A DNA stretch of 64,000 nucleotides from the NCBI GenBank assembly GCA_024364735.1, contig JAGFNQ010000962.1:449448-513447 (forward strand). Direction: 5' to 3'. Position numbers and translations under genes: made by a program. Below are positions 33,516 through 45,469 of this stretch, piece by piece (position 1 is the stretch's first letter; every line of letters begins with the position of its first letter). The notes under the pieces were generated by a model. The model did no database searches. It saw nothing but the letters and a program-made list of their open reading frames with translations, and was not told where the DNA came from. This DNA comes from Boesenbergia rotunda. Taxonomy: Eukaryota > Streptophyta > Magnoliopsida > Zingiberales > Zingiberaceae.

Positions 33516-34735
33516 ACGCCAGCGTCAGCGGAAGCCAAAGTGCCAGAGCGAGAATAGAAGAGGGAGATTCGAATTTATCGCAAAGGCCACTGACCCCTGG
33601 CGCCCCACGGCCACGGCTGCGATCCGTAAATTAGAAATAAATAATTGGTGTGATTGCGCTATACGCTTACCACATGAAAAACACCCATAATAAAAAGCGG
33701 TAATATAAATCTCTGATTTAACCCCGAAAGATAAATCATGGATAATTAATAATCACTAATACATTAAAAAAATAACATATAAAAATTCGGATTATTAATA
33801 AAAATTAACTTCAAATTTTATGATAATAATATTCTATATATTAGTCAATTTTCCAGCCTATAGGAACTAGAATTTATCATCCAACAATAACAAATCCCGG
33901 TATTTTCAGTATAAGAAATTTTCATTAAAAAATAAATAAGACAATTTTTTATTATTTTATAAAAAATCAAGTAATATTTTTGATCAACATTATTTTTAAT
34001 ATTTTTCATGAACCAAATCTAATTATACTGACCATTGAATGTGCTTTATAAATATTTATTGATTTATATTATAGTCGGTAGAAAAGTTCAATAGGAACGA
34101 ATTTATTATTTTATGATTAATCATTTCGGTCCCCGAGGAGTGTGACGGTTAAATCTTTTAAACGATTAATTAAATATTTAAAAATTGAATTTTAGTTGCG
34201 ACACTTAGATGGACCTAGTTAATATTTATCAATTTATTTTGATAGTGATTGAAATTTTTTTATAAGATCAAATCGTTTATCTTCTGGAAAATCACTTTAA
34301 AAGTTATACTGATTTTTCACGGAAGGAAATGTTAGCTAACGATAAATTATCCTGTGCCTTTTTCAATTTGTACTTAAAATAATTTATTTATTTATTTATT
34401 ATAATAATTTTAACTAAAATAATTTTTCTAATTAAAACAATTTTAATTATATTTAAATAATTTTAATTAAGTAAGATAAACATTAAAATAATTTAAATTA
34501 AAATTATTCAACAATTTTGAGCCTGTGTGATTTTCTTAGTTTAAACTCGCATATAATATTAATAATAACAAAATAAGATATTTTTAAAATATAAAAATAG
34601 GTCATTAAACTTATAATTTAATTGGACTTCGAATCGAGTGACAAAGTATATTAATATATTATTAAACATTTTTATATTTTATTTTATTTTTGATATTTTT
34701 TTTTAAATGGAGTTTGAATCGGAAGGAGGGATGTC
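33516..34735. promoter_or_regulatory. Divergent intergenic region between the two host genes
   Basis: The first 100 bp are GC-rich and probably hold the 5' UTR of the minus-strand gene. The rest is very AT-rich (33700-34700) with no frame and no recognisable transposon end. It presumably contains the promoters of both genes. Confidence 0.6.
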
Positions 34736-34743
34736 TATAAATA
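34736..34743 (+). promoter_or_regulatory. TATA box of the GT17 gene
   Basis: TATAAATA in a sharp transition from AT-rich to GC-rich sequence. It predicts transcription from about 34765-34775 and a 5' UTR of about 440 nt before the ATG at 35211. That leader includes a GA-rich run (34971-35000) and a T-run just upstream of the ATG. Confidence 0.65.
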
Positions 34744-34940
34744 GGAAGGCGTGGGCGTGAAACTGCTACCTGTCAGCCCACCAGATCACCAGCGAAGATC
34801 GAGCACAACAGCCAAGCAAAGAGGACAAAGAAGAGGGGAGGAGGACGGGAGGAGTACCACCAGCGCCACCGTATCGAGAATCCCTCACCCCTTTCGCCTA
34901 CCTGATCGCCACGGCTATTTTTGGGCGATTCCGCTGGGTT

Positions 34941-35009
34941 ATGTCACACTATTCGCCAGACGGAGCTGCAAAAGAGGGAGGAGGAGGAGGAGGAGGATCG
35001 CGGAGATAG
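34941..35009 (+). CDS. Upstream ORF in the GT17 leader, 22 codons
   Basis: ATG at 34941, TAG at 35007-35009. The peptide is MSHYSPDGAAKE, then seven glycines from a GGA run, then SRR. It lies wholly inside the predicted 5' UTR, 200 nt before the main start. uORFs commonly lower translation of the main frame. Whether this one is translated is unknown, and the GGA run makes its length prone to change. Confidence 0.45.
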   Translation: MSHYSPDGAAKEGGGGGGGSRR

Positions 35010-35210
35010 AGCCGAAGGACGGAGGAGAGGGCGATCGGACATTTCCGCTTGTGCGACGGAGACAGGGGTGATCTGATCGGCTCCTGGAGTCGCACGAGCA
35101 ACCCTGGAGGCTGTTTTGGGCGGCAAAAGTTCTCCTTCTCTGTTCTGTAAGGAGAAACTTTGATTTCTATTTTTTTTTTTTTTGGTTCCGGTGCTTTCTC
35201 TCCGTTCGAG

Positions 35211-36740
35211 ATGCCGGAAACGGAGTACTATTCTTCCAAGAAGACGGATGATATATGCGAGTATGTCTTCGGAGAGGTGATTATTATTTGGTTTTCCTTC
35301 TTCCAGATCTTTTCCTTTTTGTCCGACTTTTTTAAGGCTGGGAATCGGTGCTTTTGATCCGACCCCTAGATAATGTTGGCTCCTTTTACGTTTTAGTTTT
35401 GAAATCGTTGCCGATTTTGAAAGGGGCGGTGTCAACTTCATGGATTAATTTTCTTGCGCGATTGCCTGAGGTTCTTCCGTTTCTCCATCCGATCCCTAGA
35501 TAATGTTGTCTTCTTTTATGTTTTTTTTTTCAGAATTTTGTGGATTTCGAAAAGAAAGGTGTCAACTTCAGGGATAGAAACGCCCAAGAGTCTTCGCGAA
35601 TAATTTGTTTTTGATTCTTTTTATTGATATTCTTTCCTGCAGACGCCGAGGGTTGCTCTTACCATGTCGCGACTTCGGTGTGCCCTCCGAGGTTTCGATG
35701 TCAAGGCATTGCTTCTTCTCCTTATTGGAGTCCCATTCTTAATCTTCGCCATCTGTTTTCATGGACAAAAGATTAGTTACTTCCTCCGCCCCATCTGGGA
35801 GTCCCCTCCCAAACCCTTCCGCACCATCCCCCACTACTATCACTCCAACGTCTCTATGGAGCTCCTCTGCCAACTTCATGGTTGGGGCATCCGCGACTTG
35901 CCTCGTCGTGTCTATGATGCCGTCTTGTTTAGCAATGAACTTGATATGCTTGAGATTCGGTGGCAAGAACTCAGTCCCTATGTTTCTGAGTTTGTTCTCC
36001 TTGAAGCTAATTCAACCTTCACAGGTCTGAGAAAGCCCTTGTTTTTTGCCAACAACAGGCAGCAATTTAAGTTTGCTGAATCAAGGCTGACCTATGGCAC
36101 TATTGGGGGAAGGTTCGTGAAGGGGGAGAATCCATTTGTCGAAGAATCATACCAGCGAGTGGCCCTGGATCAACTCCTAAAGATAGCAGGTATTCAGGAT
36201 GGTGACCTGCTGATCATGTCTGATATAGATGAGATTCCAAGTGGCCATACGATTGACCTCCTAAGATGGTGCGATGAGATTCCTGACAAGCTTCATTTGC
36301 AGCTCCGCAATTATCTCTACTCTTTTGAGTTTTACCTTGATGACAAGAGCTGGAGGGCGTCAGTTCATAGGTTCCAAGCAGGGAAGACCAGATATGCCCA
36401 TTTCCGTCAAACTGATAATTTATTTGCTGATTCAGGTTGGCATTGTAGCTTCTGTTTTCGCCATATAAGCCAGTTCATATTTAAGATGAAAGCATATAGT
36501 CATGTTGATCGTGTGAGATTTGCCTACTACTTGAATCCTCGAAGAATTCAAGATGTGATATGCCGAGGAGCAGACCTATTTGATATGCTTCCAGAGGAAT
36601 ATTCTTTCCAAGAAATTATTAACAAGTTAGGTCCAATACCTAGTTCATATTCGGCTGTTCGTCTACCTGGTTATCTACTTCAGCATGTTGACCAGTATGG
36701 GTACCTGTTACCTGGGAATTGCAAGCGAGAAAGTGAGTGA
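35211..36740 (+). CDS. GT17 family glycosyltransferase (MGAT3-like), two coding exons
   Basis: Exon 1 is 35211-35276 (22 codons, MPETEYYSSKKTDDICEYVF...), donor GAG|GTGATT; the intron is 35277-35642 with acceptor CTGCAG; exon 2 is 35643-36740 and opens TPRVALT before MSRLRC. The joint is phase 0, giving 387 aa. A membrane anchor at about residues 44-61 after a short basic cytosolic N-terminus indicates a type II Golgi protein. The catalytic domain follows: HGWGIRDLPRRVYDAVLFSN, LTYGTIGGRF, and a likely metal-binding D216-I-D218-E219 in IMSDIDEIPS, then SGWHCSFCFRHI and NPRRIQDVICRG. The family is named for beta-1,4-mannosyl-glycoprotein 4-beta-N-acetylglucosaminyltransferase, but plant N-glycans are not known to carry bisecting GlcNAc, so the true acceptor is uncertain. 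Starting at the ATG at 35664 would lose the conserved YYSSKKTDDIC N-terminus. No disruption is seen. Confidence 0.93.
35277..35642 (+). other. Intron of the GT17 gene
   Basis: 366 bp with GT...AG ends and T-rich sequence before the acceptor. It contains two diverged copies of a block (about 35358-35440 and 35490-35570, sharing CCGATCCCTAGATAATGTTG-like text followed by ttttacgttt and gtgtcaacttca), an internal tandem duplication. Confidence 0.8.
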
Positions 36741-39445
36741 GTATATGAGACTTTTGGGGTACTTTTGGTTGTTTGCTTATGCTGCAGTGACTCTTGTTGA
36801 GAAACCGATGGCGTTTGCATTGACGGAGATCAGTATACGAGACAGTTGGATGATTCTTCTGGGACAAAGGCAAACAATGAAATTTTAAATTGATATGCAA
36901 CAGTGTTGTTGAAGCTGATTGTATTCTTTCAAGTTTTTCTGATTCCAGCACCATTATTAGTTGAGGGAGATCAGAGAAATTAATTCGTTCCACAGAGGTT
37001 ATTCAGCTCTACTTACTTTATGGATATACGATATGACCCCGGTTGTTGTATAAAGGGAATTGAGCATTGTTTCCTGGATTTTAATTGTTGGAATTATTCT
37101 TGGAAACTTAATCATGTTTCTTCTTCTAGCATCACCCTGAAATCTATTGATTATCAATACTATGTGATTTGTTTGAATTCTCCATTTGGTGATCAAGATG
37201 ATATCATAAGGAGATCTCTTCTAATTTTTGTTTTGAATTTATCTGAACTATGGTCTTACCTCCTTGCATCTTTGTAAATGCAGAGGCAATAGTAAGCAAG
37301 TCAAGTTGGATGAAATTTGACACACCGTGGATTTTTCTCAAGTTTTTCTTGCCCATGGTTACACCTGGTTTATGAAAGTGATCTGCTTTCATGTCATTTT
37401 TTTCCCTTCTTGTTAATTATATCATCTCGTTTTTCTTGTTATTAATTATATCTTTTTGAAACTTTATGTTTAAATATTTTGGCCCCCCGCATGGATTTTG
37501 CTCTACCACTTAGCTGCTTCAGGGGTTGCACTATACCAATCACATGGTTTGTTCCATCATTTATTTATTGCGAAGTCCTATCATGAATTATCCATAGTAG
37601 TCCCACTAGCTGTTAGATTTGACTCATTTGGAGGTATGATTATATTTACTTCCACTTCCTACTCTCCATTAATTAATAGATGTTCTGTGGTATGGTGTTG
37701 AATTGACAGATGGTGCTTTTCTACTTTTGGTTTTGGCCCATTGCTTTAAAGTTTTGATTTAATTTTCATTTATTCTAAACTTGAGATTACAGGATGGCAT
37801 CATTGTGTAGATTGTTCACTTGTTGCATTCGACAAAACCAGTGCTTACTAAACTTCTGAACTCTTCCTGCTATATAAATCTTTTGGTGTTGGTATGGTTG
37901 GAGCAAAATTGTTCTTAATCTCTGTTTTGTTAATTAGCTTTAATGTACACGATGGTGAGTCATTCTTGTTTCTTTTAGTAATTGAGAAATTTCATTTTGG
38001 ATAGGCTGCTCTGTTTTATTTGTTGCTAGTGTACACAGTGGTGAGTCATTTAATATATTTTTTCTTTTAATTACTGAGGAACCACAATTTGATTATGGCA
38101 CAGGCTGCTCTGTTTTATTAATTGTTAATCTATCTCATGATGAGTCATTAAGTACTTCTCATTTCGTTATTCCTGAAATTGAAAGTATATGATATCTGTG
38201 GTCTGAAATTGACCAGCCGTTTTATCCATAAAAGATTTAGAAACCTTTATTTAGCGTTCAGGTTTGTTATTTTTAATTTCATTTTCCAAAACGATTCAAA
38301 TTAGGTTTCTCTTGATTATTCAAAGAAAAAGGTTTAAACAGTTGGCCTCTTTAGTTGGCGTTGAACCCAAAATGTAACCTTCATGGAAAATTATGAATTA
38401 TTTTAATTTTTTAATAAAAGGTTTAGGGGGTGACCTCTAGCAGGGAATCAATCTTCTTGGTTGTCAATTTGAAATTCTTCCTACAATTCTTAGTTCCGAC
38501 CTTTTGGATCTGCATTTCTGACTTCTCATCTGTTTTGTGGCCTTGTTCAGTCTCTATCTTCAGTTTTTCATTTATATTCTTATTCATCAATTATGGTTTA
38601 GAAGGCAAGTGGATTAACATTTAGCAAATAAGCAAAGACTGACTGTATGTTGGCTGCAATAACAAACTTTAATTGTTTTGGCAATTGGAACTATAAAATT
38701 TGGTTAGTGACTTTGTAAATTTTAGTGTGTTCCAAGGTTTTTTTTTTGCTTGCAGTTTATGACTTTTTTTGATGTCCACATGTATCAGATTCTTGCTTGA
38801 ACCTCCAGGTTGTTTTTCCAGATGATCTATTTTGAAGTGACACAACAATGCATATCAAACAGCTTGAATTCTTCTTATCCATTTTAAAATTTTAACATAC
38901 TATTTAAGCTCTTGTTACCAATTCAATATTGGAGCCTAGTTGAGCCTTTACAGCTGATGTATCTTAAGTTTTAGGATTTTGTGATATTTTCCTTTACAAA
39001 GCTTCATGGGTATACAACTCAACTTCTTGTTTGATCTCTTCAAGTTCATTTTACTGCCATCATTGTGACGTAGATGGAGTTTATGTTGTTATTTTGTTTC
39101 ATACTTTTACTACATCTTTCCAATATAATTGCTACCGCAGCGCTAAACTCTTTTATGCAATGTGTGCTCCTGTGCTTTTATAGTCTTATGGCCTTATTGT
39201 ATTTAGTTCATTTTTGCAAAGCACACAAAGTAAATTTTATTTGGAATTTCATTTTATTTCTAAATATTTTAGAATGCATGAACTTGGTTCTTTGCAAAAG
39301 GTATATAAACTTTCTGGGAATTAGTTTCAGCTTATCACAAACTCTTGATGCAATCTCATTCCTTTGTGCATCTAATATATTTTCCAACTCAAGCAGGTAA
39401 AGCAATCTCCATCTTGCAGGATGATGGTGTATGAGGAAATCCAAG
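36741..39445. other. 3' flank of the GT17 gene, no gene recognised
   Basis: AT-rich, with only short frames on both strands that lack coding character. The first few hundred bases probably hold the 3' UTR. There are no transposon proteins or LTR ends. A degenerate repeat at 37915-38190 is listed separately. Confidence 0.6.
37915..38190. repeat. Three degenerate tandem copies, about 95-100 bp each
   Basis: Each copy reads roughly ctctgttttrtt...gtgagtcatt...attactgag. Starts are near 37919, 38005 and 38104; copies two and three share GGCTGCTCTGTTTTATT. Old and diverged, with no coding content. Confidence 0.6.
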
Positions 39446-40201
39446 TGTTGGGTTAGTCGATTGGATCATGTCACTCGAACGAAGAGATAATTGAATACAA
39501 GTGTTGGGTTAGCAAAATGGTTTTGTTGAAACAATAGCTGATTGAATGTGATTGACTGGAGTTGAAATACAGTCGTAGCAACATAGTTGTTAGCTTCTAA
39601 TGATTAGATTTAGTTGTCTGGTCCGGTCAACTGAAGGCAATTAGAATATAACCGTTATAGCTGATATTTTATAAGCTCTTGTAGAGCTTTGGGCATAAGA
39701 AGTACCACGAAATGACTCACAAAACTTTTGTGAGCAAGTGCTCAAAGGTCTCCAAGAGTTTGGAACAAGGTTGGAGGCTACAACTCAAGCTCTTTGTAAT
39801 AGTAACATTTCAGTATCCTTGAAAGAGAGTATTCAAGAAAGTAGAGTTTGTTATAAACCATCCTTGGTTGGAGATAGAGGTTTCCGCCCATTGTATCTTA
39901 TTAAGGGGTGATTATAGTAGATTTACAAGAACGGTGGCACACTAAATGCACCATAGGCCGTAGAGTAGAAGCAAGATTTCTGGACTACGCTATACTATCA
40001 TGTTGGCTTATCTTGTATTTATAGTCATTTTTTTTTTTTGCTATGAATATAACTTGATACGATCAATCAGATACAAGTACACACACTACTACTAACTTTG
40101 TATTATTTGCATTATGCGTATTGTTTAATTGATTTTTCACTCTCCTGCTCTAGCCGGAATAAACCATCTATTTAATCCTTCAGTAAGGTCTTTATCCAAC
40201 A
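39446..40201 (+). mobile_element. Possible solo LTR or LTR fragment
   Basis: The segment runs from TGTTGGGTTAGTC to TTATCCAACA, inverted-type ends of the kind copia LTRs have, and differs in base composition from its flanks. The 5 bp on each side (CCAAG and GGAGC) do not match, so there is no TSD. It shows no protein and no resemblance to the other LTRs here beyond the ends. Confidence 0.35.
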
Positions 40202-41606
40202 GGAGCAGTATGAATACATGATAGACTGTTTAACTTTCTGTGCTTTTAATTGGTTCTGTAAGGCGACTGCATAATTTCAAAGACAACAAAGTTATTCTCT
40301 ACTATTATCAGGGTTGAATCAAGAAAGTGTTTTTCATGTGCTGTATGCTATTCCTTATGCTAGCAATACTTTTCCAGTCAAATGGGCCGAGCAAATTTCA
40401 TGTCAGGATCACTGTAAATATGCAATAGAAACTTTATTAGTGTTTTTCTTTCTTTTCAAAACAAAGTTAGGATGTCTAGAAACATTCGAACAAATGCTTT
40501 TTAGAAGCATTAGAAACTGAGATGAGATTCTGCTACTTTTTTTCCTGTAGTTTGGATTCATCACCCTTTTATTAGAAAATTATGCAATTGCAACCAACTC
40601 CATCATTGCTCAGTTATACTTATACTAATGTATTTCAGTTTCAAGACTCTGCCATGATTAATAATCTTGAGAGAGAGTTGGATTCATTGTGAAATGTGTC
40701 AAGTGCACATTTACAAACCCGATCTGATAACTTTTGTTGCTATTGTAGTCTTGCTTTGGCACATTCTATCAGAAACTAGGGACTCATGGGATTTTACATG
40801 TGTCGTCAATGGAGCAAGGACTTCAGGTTAAAGAGAGAGAGTGGCAAAAAGTGACAAAAGGTGAAACGTTCGTCTCTCAGTGTTTCTGTCAGTCCATCCC
40901 AGGATCAACATGAAAGAAATAAATCACGGTGACTGAGAAGGTAAGAGGTTGGGAGGAGAGGTTTTTTACATAGGATGTAGGGATTTACGCTCCATCAGCT
41001 CCGTGGCTCGAACCTAAAATTTTTAGTGATAATCTATCAATTCTTTATCATCTCAGCTTTATTATCTCAGTTATGCTCAGCTTTATTATCTCAGTTATGC
41101 TCGTGGAGGCTAGATGAGAGAGAGAGAATGATCGCTTGCATTGTTCTCTCCATTTTTTATTGTTCTTCATGTCTTACAAGTTTCAGAAATGGTATGAAAA
41201 CGTGACAAGTTCTGAAGTGTTGATGCTGGTAATATATTTAAGCTGGTTTTCATTTAAATAGCCAATTGGAAAACTATTTGATCATGCTTAATTATTTACT
41301 AGGCTTTTGGGCACACTTGAATGATAGTCTAGTTATGTCCCTACTTTATATACCATTTCTTTCTCCGTGCAGCTGCTGTCCTACTCGTTTTGGTATCAGT
41401 AACAAAACAACGCACATACTCAACATCAAGATTGTGTTTGCTTCAATTACTTGCGATCTTATTCGAGTTTGACAGCTGAATTGTTAGCTATGTTACTAGA
41501 GCACAATTGTTCTTTAGAACTTATGATCCTTGACCAAAAAGTTCTTTAAACTATATTTAGGGCAATTTGCTTACTGATCCGGAAGTCAACAGAGAAGATG
41601 ATAACT
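40202..41606. other. Intergenic, nothing recognised
   Basis: No sustained frame, RNA gene or transposon end was seen. GA-rich stretches (40830-40850, 41110-41130) and a short direct repeat, CTCAGCTTTATTATCTCAG (about 41053-41095), are present. Confidence 0.5.
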
Positions 41607-42844
41607 GTCGGTGATGTGACGGATGCACAGAGCGAGGAGGATGACCTGAAAAAATAACTCCAAAGAATGTTAGTAGGGTGTCGGAAAATGTTTCGCTGAT
41701 CCCACTTTGATGCTCAAGTTAGTCTAGTGATCAAAAAAGGGGAAAAGTAGTATATTATGAGAGTGAGAAAATCCAGACCTCTTCTTATATCCTTCGTTAC
41801 CTTTTTATACTGTGTTCTTCTCTTTTTCAGGTCCTCCTAGCATTCAATTCGACCGTTATCTTTGCATCCCCTAATTACGTAATAAATGATACCATCAAAG
41901 CATCTGACCGTTTCTCATCTGTTATTTAATATACAGTCGACACTATTAAAAGTATTAATTGTGGTCTTAATGATTAACTACCACCTAATATCTTGGTTGA
42001 TAAGATATATACTCCCCTCATGGAAACAGAAGAGTCTTGTGCCAGATCGGGAGAACTTAGCCTTCCCCTCAATCCCACCAATTTACCTGGAGCCTTTCCG
42101 ACTTCTCGATCGGGAAAGAATCTCGGTCGGGATTAACATATCCCGATCGACTAAACATACCTGAGTGGGAGGACCTCTCGATTAGGAAATGATTCCCGAC
42201 CGAAAAATATGCTACGAAGGAATTTTAGTAATGCCATGTAATGCCCTTCTAATTAACGTGGTGACACGTAGCTAACCACCCTATAACGAGACCCCTCTCA
42301 AGTTCAATCGAAAGAAGTTGATTGACTGATTGAATCCAAACTTTGCCTCACAAAAACAGAACACGTCAAAGAGTCAACAAAAAGGATAGAGCATTAAATG
42401 CTTTTTGCCCCCAAATCACACCCAAGATAAGGAATGATTATCATTTTACACAGGGTTCATTCCTGAGAAGGCATGCTCAATCGCCAGAAAGTAGTCATCA
42501 GACAACTAATAATAAAGCATGTGCCGCCTTGAAGTCTCTTAGTGACGGGTATCCCGTCGATAATGGTGTAGGAGAGAGAGAAGTACCCGGGGGCAAACGG
42601 GTTGCCGCCACGTTTCATGCAGTACTACCCAAGCGTCCCATCACCTCAACCATCCCTTGTCTTGAATCCATTCCTCGAGAGAACCATGAATGCTTTGCGG
42701 TGTAGACTACTTTTCGCTTCGGATACCCCACCAAAATCCGCGAGAAAATCCCACATCCACTCCTAGGGCTCCACGTGTTATTCATCCATCAATCTGACTT
42801 AGGGCGACCCCTATAAATAGTTAGAGCAAATGAAACTCACCACA
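41607..42844 (-). mobile_element. Possible 3' LTR / terminal region of the Tat-type gypsy element
   Basis: A TG...CA interval from TGTCGGTGATG to CTCACCACA is followed on the right by a pyrimidine run (polypurine in minus sense), the layout expected for a 3' LTR of a minus-strand element. It includes inverted CGATCGGGA/TCCCGATCG motifs (about 42045-42150). The boundaries are unproven because the partner LTR lies outside or was lost. Confidence 0.35.
42812..42819 (+). promoter_or_regulatory. TATA-like box facing the antisense ORF
   Basis: TATAAATA, about 120 bp upstream of the ATG at 42934 and in the same orientation as the extra ORF, opposite to the gypsy pol genes. Confidence 0.45.
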
Positions 42845-42933
42845 TTTTTTTCTTCTTAAATTTCTCTAGTCTCGCTCGTCATCCTTCCTCCTTGCTTGAA
42901 TACTCCAATCTCTGTAAGTCCTCCTACACCCTT

Positions 42934-45172
42934 ATGGCTCCTGAACCTGTTCTTTTTTCTCAATGGTACGAGACTTTAGAATCTAAAGTACAGAGGGAAG
43001 AGATACCCGGGTTTAAGTTTGAATATGGGATAGTAAAGGATTATAGGGTTAAGGGACCCAAGGAAACCAAGCCCCCCTGCTCTCCACTTTTTGGCTTTTA
43101 CATATTTTTTCTATATCAAGTGGAGTACGGACTTAGGTTTCCAATTCCCTCCTCCCAGGAGGTCTCTAGGTACTTTTGCATCCCTTTACATCAAATGTCA
43201 TCTAATGTCTTCGTCCAAATGAGTGGTGTCTACGTTATTTTCAAACTGTATGATATTCCCTTAACTCCCCTTTTTTCCACTATTTTTTTCATCTCAAACA
43301 ATCTAATTTAGGATCTTTTCATTTCATGGCATGCTCTAACTTAAAGTTTCTCAACCGACTGCCCTCTTCCCACAAAGGATGGAAAGATAGGTTCATTTAT
43401 ATTAGTATCCCTGAGCAATTCAACTACCCGACCGAATGAATAGTTGAAATGCCAAGTCCCCTATACCTCGGAAAGTATCAGAAGAGCTTAGGGTTTCTCT
43501 AAGCTCAATCAATCCTGGTTGGCAAGGATTTCGACGGTCTCAGGATAATTCAAACGAAGGGACTGCTCTACTGAGCGGGACTCAGTCCCAATGTTGCCGA
43601 GATGGATCAAGATTTAGGTAAGACTTTTCTCTTTAACACTTATCAATACTAACTGATGACCTATATGCTTTTGGCAGAAGAGACAATGCTGAACCTATCT
43701 ATGGCCAAACTTATGAAGTGGGATAAGGCAAACTTCCTTGCCCTCTTAACGCCCGAAGTTTCTGAACAACTAAATGGGGCCGAAGGAGAAGCTAACCTAC
43801 CACTCGCTCGAGAACCCAATGCTATCGAAGCCAGCTCAGAAGAGCGTAGCCGAACCACGAAAAGCAAGGAGTCTGACCAGTCAACTGACCAGGAACCCCT
43901 TGAGAACATGCCGGGCAATGAGTCGCGCTCAGTGGAAGCCAGCAAAGCGCCTTAGCCAATCCTACAGAAGAGGCTGAAATCGTCCACAACTAAGAAGGGC
44001 GCGAAGAGGGTAAGGATTCAAGAGCCCTCGATATCCACAAACCCAAAGCTAGCACTTTACCAGTTCCGTCTTCCTAACCACCTAGTCCTAGTGGGAGCAC
44101 ATCCCAAGGTATTTCCTTCCGAGAGCCACACTCGAGCAGGAGCACCACTGGAGGCTAGGAGGTGGATAGACCAAGCGTAACGCTAGAGCTCTCTTTTTCT
44201 CCTCCTGTTACATTTCCTGCCACTGAAAGTCCTCAGTCTTCCATCTCTTAGTCGCCAATAGGGGGTGCTAATGCTTCTCACCTCGGGGAGTCTTTTAAAT
44301 AGAATCCGCACAGGGGAGTATGCCAATAAGATAAAGGAGGAAACCATTTTAGAGGTTGATGCTAGACTGAATACCTCCATATTAAAGGTAAATTCAAACC
44401 CCTCCTTTGTTTATCCAACACTTTATAACTGTCTCATTCTGATAGGTCTGGACTAAGCATATGGAAATGAACTTCCAAGTTCCCGAGCTAGTACGCTGAA
44501 TTGTTGAGCTAGAAGGGCAACTGAAAACTCAGACTTCAGTTCTGGTTGAAGGTGAAATAGCCTGAGCTTGGGAAGAAGGCCGAATGCAAGCTGAACTAAC
44601 TGCTAAGCTGCGAGATAAATTTGAGCACTCCCTGGACACCATATAAGCACTGAAGCATAACCTGGCGAGGAATAAGAAAAGAGAAGACATCCTCTACGCT
44701 GAACAAGTTGCCCCTTGCTGAAAGAGAATGAACGTTTGGTCCTTAAGCTCGAGGAACTAGAAAAATGGAAGGCCAATCAGGAGGGTGCCCTTCAAGCAGC
44801 TATCGATCAATTATCAGAGGAAATGGCTGAGCGACCAAAGAAGGAAAAGGCCCTAACATCCCTCCAGGAGCAACTATCTAAATCTTATAAGCCTGGGACA
44901 CGGCAATATCCTGCCTGGATCAGGTAAAGACCACACTTGAAGCCCATCAAGCCAACGAGGATGCTCGACGACAAACATTTAAACAGGAGTTCCTTCAATC
45001 AACTAGATATCATGATTTGCTAGGTTCTCATGTGATCAAATGGATGACCCATGGGTTTGAAGGAACAATCAAACAAAACATCAAAGCAAAGGTTTTAACA
45101 CCTGGTGCTGATTTAATCTTCCTTGACTTGAGCAAAGTATGGTATGAGCTTAACGAGTCGGAAAAAGAATAG
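42934..45172 (+). pseudogene. Antisense extra ORF of Tat-type gypsy element, broken
   Basis: An intact first block (ATG 42934 to 43311) contains LYQVEYGLRFPIPSSQEVSRYF and FKLYDIPLTPLFSTIFF. These resemble the putative gypsy-type transposon domain common in plant extra ORFs. After stops and frame changes come a charged Ser/Glu-rich linker (43656-43955), then a coiled-coil region (KLEELEKWKANQEGALQAAI, 44715-44880) and a last frame ending DLSKVWYELNESEKE at 45172. It lies downstream of, and opposite to, the pol genes. Extra ORFs in this antisense position are known for the Tat lineage; their function is unknown. Confidence 0.75.
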
Positions 45173-45469
45173 TTGGGCTACCTTGTAATCTTTAGTCATG
45201 TATTCCTTTATGCTAATGAAGAAGTCTTCTGCCCGAGTGTAAATACTTTTCCTAAACCTTCTTTTTGAGCCCTCGAACTTAACCGAGGAGAGACCTACGA
45301 ACCGATAATCCCACTTATGGCATGTCCTTGCAAAAGCCCCTTTGACTGTAAGACCCCGAACGAGAAGGTTGAGCATTATAAATATCTTAAGATTTCAAAT
45401 GAAGCTTGACATAAACTCCCAAGAAGGAGCATATGATAACCCAAATACTGCATTAGATCTCCTTACTCC

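Noticed and set aside
33327..33690. Plus-strand frames overlapping the small minus-strand gene
   Set aside because: They are GC-rich shadows of exon 1; the minus frame has consistent splice sites and a structured product.
34751..35071. 106-codon frame in the GT17 leader
   Set aside because: It opens at GTG, not ATG, and lies in the predicted 5' UTR; only the 22-codon ATG uORF at 34941 is worth noting.
39446..40201. A definite solo LTR
   Set aside because: TG...CA ends are present, but flanking 5-mers CCAAG and GGAGC do not match; kept only as a low-confidence feature.
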